Origin: Blastochloris viridis
GTDB taxonomy: Bacteria > Pseudomonadota > Alphaproteobacteria > Rhizobiales > Xanthobacteraceae
Length of the DNA stretch: 64,000 nt
NCBI RefSeq assembly: GCF_001402875.1
Contig: NZ_CP012946.1
Coordinates: 3,636,001-3,700,000 of the forward strand
Direction: 5' to 3'
The notes beneath the pieces were generated by a model, which saw only the letters and a program-made list of their open reading frames with translations, was not told where the DNA came from and did no database searches. A program made the translations under genes and the position numbers. Of this stretch, positions 60,557 to 64,000 are shown piece after piece; position 1 is the first letter of the stretch; each line of letters starts with the position of its first letter.

Positions 60557-61444
60557 GTGGCCATGGCAGACGAATCGGCACGCTCGCGGCTGGGGCGCGG
60601 CCTCGCCGCCCTGATCGGCGACGTGGGTGAGGAGAGCGCGGCGGTCGAGCGGGCGCGCTACGGTCAGCGCCGGGTGCCGATCGAGTTCATCCGCGCCAAC
60701 CCGCGCAACCCGCGCCGGATCTTCCAGGAAGACGAACTGGAGGAGCTCGCCGCCTCGATCCGCGAAAAGGGCATCATCCAGCCGATCCTGGTGCGCACGG
60801 TGCCGGGCCATCCCGACGCCTACGAGATCATCGCCGGCGAGCGGCGGTGGCGGGCGGCCCAGCGCGCCGCCCAGCACGACGTGCCGGTGATCCTGGTCGA
60901 GGCCAGCGACCGCGAGGCGATGGAAATCGCCATCATCGAGAACGTCCAGCGCGCCGACCTCAACCCGCTGGAAGAGGCGATGGGCTACGACGCCCTGATC
61001 AGCCAGTTCAGCTACAGCCCGACCGACCTCGCCAAGACCATCGGCAAGAGCCGCTCGCACGTCGCCAACACGCTGCGCCTGCTCAAGCTGCCGGAGGGTA
61101 TCAAGACCACGCTGGCCGAAGGCAAGCTGACGGCGGGCCACGCCCGTGCGCTGCTCGCCCACGACCAGCCCGAGGAGCTGGCCAAGGAAATCCTCGACAA
61201 GAACCTGTCGGTGCGTCAGGCCGAGGCGTTGGCGCAGACCAGCGCCGAAAAAGCCGGCCGGGCGCCGCAGACCCGCCCCCGCGGCGACAAGGACGCCGAC
61301 ACCCTGGCGCTGGAGAAGCGGCTGTCGGATGCGCTCGGGCTGAAGGTGTCGGTCGATCATCGCGGCGAGGGCGGCGAACTGCGTATCCGCTACCGCTCGC
61401 TCGAACAGCTCGATGACGTCTGCCGCCGCCTCACCGACGGCTGA
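60557..61444 (+). CDS. parB: chromosome partitioning protein ParB
   Basis: ParB is the CTP-dependent clamp that loads at parS and spreads. The 295-residue protein has the ParA-stimulating start ('SRLGRGLAALIGD'), 'IRANPRNPRRIFQEDELEEL', the CTP/arginine motif 'IIAGERRWRAAQ', 'ENVQRADLNPLEEA', the parS-binding helix-turn-helix 'TIGKSRSHVANTLRLLKLP' and a C-terminal dimer domain. GTG 60557 has GGAGA at 7-base spacing; ATG 60563 is the alternative. A 235-base leader separates it from parA. Confidence 0.97.
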   Translation: MAMADESARSRLGRGLAALIGDVGEESAAVERARYGQRRVPIEFIRANPRNPRRIFQEDELEELAASIREKGIIQPILVRTVPGHPDAYEIIAGERRWRAAQRAAQHDVPVILVEASDREAMEIAIIENVQRADLNPLEEAMGYDALISQFSYSPTDLAKTIGKSRSHVANTLRLLKLPEGIKTTLAEGKLTAGHARALLAHDQPEELAKEILDKNLSVRQAEALAQTSAEKAGRAPQTRPRGDKDADTLALEKRLSDALGLKVSVDHRGEGGELRIRYRSLEQLDDVCRRLTDG

Positions 61445-61620
61445 CCGGGCGATCGATTCGCCCCCGTTTCGTCGATTTCAGGCGGAAATTCCCTGAAAAA
61501 CCAAGGCGATCTGCCCGGCACCGCGGTCGCAGCTCGTCCGATTCGGCGCCGAAACGTCGGCGCGCAGGGCGCAGGAACGCCCGCCTTCCGGTGACGCGAA
61601 GGGATCTCGCGACTACCGGT

Positions 61621-62595
61621 TCACACCGTCAGCACCACCTTGCCGCGGACGCGGCGGGTGGCGATGGCCTCCAGTGCCCGCGCCGCCTCCGCCAGGGGGT
61701 AGGTGGCGTCGATCGGCACCGTCAGCGTTCCGTCGGCGGCCCAGCCGAACAACCGGCTTAGCGCGGCGCGGAAGGCGTCGGGGTGGCGCTCGGCCCAGCC
61801 GCCGAGGCTGACGCCGAGGACGTCGCGGCCGCCGAGCAGCACGAGATTGAGCGGGATTCTGGCAATGTCGCCGGCGGCGAAGCCGATCACCAGGAACCGG
61901 CCGGCGAAGGCGGTGGCGCGCAGCGCCGGCTCCGAATACGGCCCGCCGACCGCGTCATAGACCACGTCGACGCCGGCGCCGCGGGTCAGGGCACGCAGGC
62001 CCGCCTTGAGGTTCTGCGCGGTGTAGTCGAGGCCGTCGTCGGCGCCGAGCGCGCGGCAGAATGCCAGCTTCTCCGCCGAGGAGGCGCAGGCGATCACCCG
62101 CGCCCCCATCAGCTTGCCGATCTCGATGGCGGCGGCGCCGACCCCGCCGGAGGCGCCGAGCACCGCCAGCGTCTCGCCCGGCTTCAGCCGGGCGCGGTCC
62201 TCCAGCGCGTGCAGCGTGGTGCCGTAGGTGACGATTGTCGCCGCCGCCCGCTCGAACGACAGTTGATCGGGCAGCCGCACCAGCCGCGCGGCCCGGGCCA
62301 CCACCTTGTCCTGGGCGCAGCCCCAGCCGAGATAGGCGCCGACGCGGTCGCCGGGCCGCACCTCCGTGACGCCGGGGCCGACCGCGGCCACCACCCCGGC
62401 GCATTCGCCGCCGGGCGCGAACGGACGCGGCGGCCGCTGCTGGTAGCGGTCCTGGATGATCAGCGTGTCGAAGAAATTGAGCGCGACGGCGCGGACCTCG
62501 ACCACCGCCTCGCCGGGGCCGGCGACCGGCTCGGCGACGTCGGTGAGTTCGAGCGCGTCGGGCGGGCCGACCCTTGTCGACAGCAGGGCTTTCAT
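61621..62595 (-). CDS. zinc-less NADPH:quinone oxidoreductase (MDR family)
   Basis: A 324-residue medium-chain reductase. It has the N-terminal GroES-like domain ('VALNFFDTLIIQDRYQ', 'PGGECAGVVAAVGPGVTEVR') and the Rossmann motif '[20 protein letters not shown]'. Zinc ligands of alcohol dehydrogenases are missing. Such enzymes reduce quinones or enones; the natural substrate is unknown. It lies convergent to parB and does not belong to the par operon. Confidence 0.88.
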   Translation of the reverse strand: MKALLSTRVGPPDALELTDVAEPVAGPGEAVVEVRAVALNFFDTLIIQDRYQQRPPRPFAPGGECAGVVAAVGPGVTEVRPGDRVGAYLGWGCAQDKVVARAARLVRLPDQLSFERAAATIVTYGTTLHALEDRARLKPGETLAVLGASGGVGAAAIEIGKLMGARVIACASSAEKLAFCRALGADDGLDYTAQNLKAGLRALTRGAGVDVVYDAVGGPYSEPALRATAFAGRFLVIGFAAGDIARIPLNLVLLGGRDVLGVSLGGWAERHPDAFRAALSRLFGWAADGTLTVPIDATYPLAEAARALEAIATRRVRGKVVLTV

Positions 62596-62715
62596 GGCGG
62601 GGCTCCGGCGGATGGGCCGGCAGTTTAACCCCGGCGCTGCCGGCAGGGGAGGGCCGCGTGGCGCGCCCTTGGTCGAACGCGCCGGCGCGGATTAGAACAG
62701 TGGCCGGAGGTTGCC

Positions 62716-63360
62716 ATGCTCGCCGTACCCGCGCCCGACGTCCTTGCCGCCTTCACGCTGGCCTGCGGCGTGCTGATCGTCACGCCGGGGCCGGACATGG
62801 CGCTGTTCCTGTCGCGCACGGTGGCGCAGGGCCGGCTCGCCGGCCTTGCCACCTTGGCTGGGGCGCTGAGCGGCATCCTGGTCCATTCGGCGCTGGCGGC
62901 GCTCGGGCTTTCGGCGCTGTTGGCAGCCTCGCCGGCGGCGTTTGACGTGCTGAAGTTCGCCGGCGCCGCCTATCTGGTGTGGCTGGCCTTCCAGGCGCTG
63001 CGCCATCGCGGCGGCCTCACGCTCGAGCCGGCGCCGGCGCGGCTGAGCACCGCCCGGCTCTATGCCAGCGGGCTCGGCGTCAACCTGCTCAACCCCAAGG
63101 TCATCTTGTTCTTCGTGACGTTCCTGCCGCAATTCGTGGCGGCGGACGATCCCGCCGCCGCCGGCCGGCTCGGCTTCCTCGGGCTCTATTTCATCGCGCT
63201 GGCGGCGCCGTCCTGCACGCTGATGGTGCTGGCGGCCGACCGCATCGCCGGCTGGCTGCGGGCCTCGCCGGCGGTGATGCGGACCATCGACTATCTGTTC
63301 GCCGGGGTGATGGGCGCGTTCGCGCTGAAGCTGATCACCGCCCGGACGGTCGGGAGCTGA
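62716..63360 (+). CDS. LysE/RhtB family amino-acid exporter
   Basis: A 214-residue membrane protein with about six helices. The family start 'GVLIVTPGPDMALFLSRTV' and 'GVNLLNPKVILFFVTFLPQF' are plain. It should export an amino acid or a related metabolite; which one is unclear. Its last 26 bases overlap the 3' end of the next, oppositely oriented gene. Confidence 0.92.
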   Translation: MLAVPAPDVLAAFTLACGVLIVTPGPDMALFLSRTVAQGRLAGLATLAGALSGILVHSALAALGLSALLAASPAAFDVLKFAGAAYLVWLAFQALRHRGGLTLEPAPARLSTARLYASGLGVNLLNPKVILFFVTFLPQFVAADDPAAAGRLGFLGLYFIALAAPSCTLMVLAADRIAGWLRASPAVMRTIDYLFAGVMGAFALKLITARTVGS

Positions 63361-63859
63361 CCGGGGCGACCAGGAAGCCGGAGGCGTTGCGGCCGGCAAT
63401 CAGCCAATAGATGAAGCCGACCACGCCGCCGGTCGCCGCCATCATCAGCACCGCGCGGGTCTCGACCGGGGCGGCGCCGACCCCCTCGACCGCCATCAGA
63501 TCGTAGAGCCCGACCAGCGCGCCCACCACCGCGCCCAGCGCGGCGTTGGCGGTCATGTGCAGCGTCAGCGAGCGCCAGCCGAACGCCTCGGTGAGAATCG
63601 CCACCAGCGCGCCGGGCATCGCCACCGGCGCCACCACCGCGGCCGCGATCACCATGCCGAGCAGCTGCAGCGGGTCGATGCCCTGCTCGGCGCTGAAGAA
63701 GGTGATCAGCCAGGCGAACAGCGCGAACTGGGCGAACGCCTCGGGCCCGGCGTCGCCGAACTCGGTCGAGGCAAACGAGGCGGTGAGAAACACCAGCCCG
63801 GCGCCGGCCGCCAGCGTTAACCCGAACAGGATGACGATGAGGCGCCAGAGCACGCTCAT
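63335..63859 (-). CDS. small inner-membrane protein, unknown function
   Basis: A 174-residue protein with four hydrophobic segments, at about residues 5-25, 42-60, 65-90 and 105-120, and a further one near 140-155. No family is recognised with certainty. Its ATG overlaps the rlmN stop by four bases (ATGA), so it is translated after rlmN. Its 3' end overlaps the LysE gene tail to tail. Confidence 0.7.
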   Translation of the reverse strand: MSVLWRLIVILFGLTLAAGAGLVFLTASFASTEFGDAGPEAFAQFALFAWLITFFSAEQGIDPLQLLGMVIAAAVVAPVAMPGALVAILTEAFGWRSLTLHMTANAALGAVVGALVGLYDLMAVEGVGAAPVETRAVLMMAATGGVVGFIYWLIAGRNASGFLVAPVSSRPSGR

Positions 63860-64000
63860 TCAGCCAATGCCATGGCGCGCAGCGCGTCGCGCTCTTGGTG
63901 CGACAGCCGCGCGGTCTCGCTCTTGAGCTGGCCGCAGGCGGCGAAGATGTCGCGGCCGCGCGGCGCGCGCACCGGGCTGGCGTAGCCGGCGTCGAACACG
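63856..64000 (-). CDS. rlmN: 23S rRNA (adenine2503-C2)-methyltransferase RlmN, C-terminus (partial)
   Basis: Only the last 47 codons are inside the window. They read '[20 protein letters not shown]' followed by 'QLKSETARL', which holds the second catalytic cysteine of the radical-SAM methyltransferase RlmN (the ACGQL motif). The protein ends 'MALAE'. It is coupled by an ATGA overlap to the small membrane-protein gene. Confidence 0.88.
   Translation of the reverse strand, partial: VFDAGYASPVRAPRGRDIFAACGQLKSETARLSHQERDALRAMALAE

Overview
The window is a GC-rich, densely coded chromosomal segment of an alphaproteobacterium, almost certainly of the order Hyphomicrobiales (Rhizobiales). The main evidence is gene order: hslVU diverging from hisB-DUF2628-hisHAFE-coaA, the tim44/mltA/smr block opposite secB, and ppsR-maf-aroE-coaE-dnaQ diverging from hemE-hemJ-rho, followed by mnmE-mnmG-rsmG-parA-parB. 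A class I lysyl-tRNA synthetase start, an AccD without its zinc finger, a RegB/RegA redox pair and FzlA- and MmcB-like proteins fit the same group. A purple non-sulfur or related genus is possible, but no photosynthesis genes lie here.

Layout. 0-5.4 kb: end of a lysS-type gene, a periplasmic solute-binding protein, a membrane glycosyltransferase, an SCO1 copper chaperone, a TPR protein and tRNA-Gly. 5.5-10.8 kb: trpF-trpB-trpA-accD-folC on the minus strand, with a hairpin repeat between trpB and trpA. 11-14.9 kb: ruvB, a chemoreceptor and ybgC. 15-17 kb: three tandem paralogues of an unknown family (two begin MCDYSLHHV), bordered by palindromic repeats. 17-24.8 kb: Ada-like DNA repair, endonuclease III, rhodanese, an alpha/beta hydrolase with an altered nucleophile, mtnA plus a class II aldolase, mmcB and regA/regB. 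25-33 kb: an ABC exporter, a PHB depolymerase with an extra C-terminal domain, a YgjP-like peptidase, an SDR protein, queG, fzlA and coaA. 33-41 kb: his genes, hslVU and prfC. 41-48.6 kb: smr, mltA, tim44, secB, dnaQ, coaE, aroE, maf and ppsR.

The centre of the replication logic is 48.6-61.4 kb. The ppsR/hemE divergent gap has the genomic setting of known alphaproteobacterial origins and holds DnaA-box-like 9-mers. Four parS-type palindromes lie at 55.7-58.9 kb, upstream of parAB, with one inside the rsmG coding sequence. Gene orientation also diverges at about 48.8 kb. The window ends with a quinone oxidoreductase, a LysE exporter, a small membrane protein and the 3' end of rlmN.

Most of the window is conserved housekeeping sequence. 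The least explained parts are the MCDYSLHHV paralogue cluster, the depolymerase/HhH fusion, the serine-to-glycine hydrolase and several families of intergenic hairpins. Functions are assigned from motifs and remembered family sequences; no searches were run.
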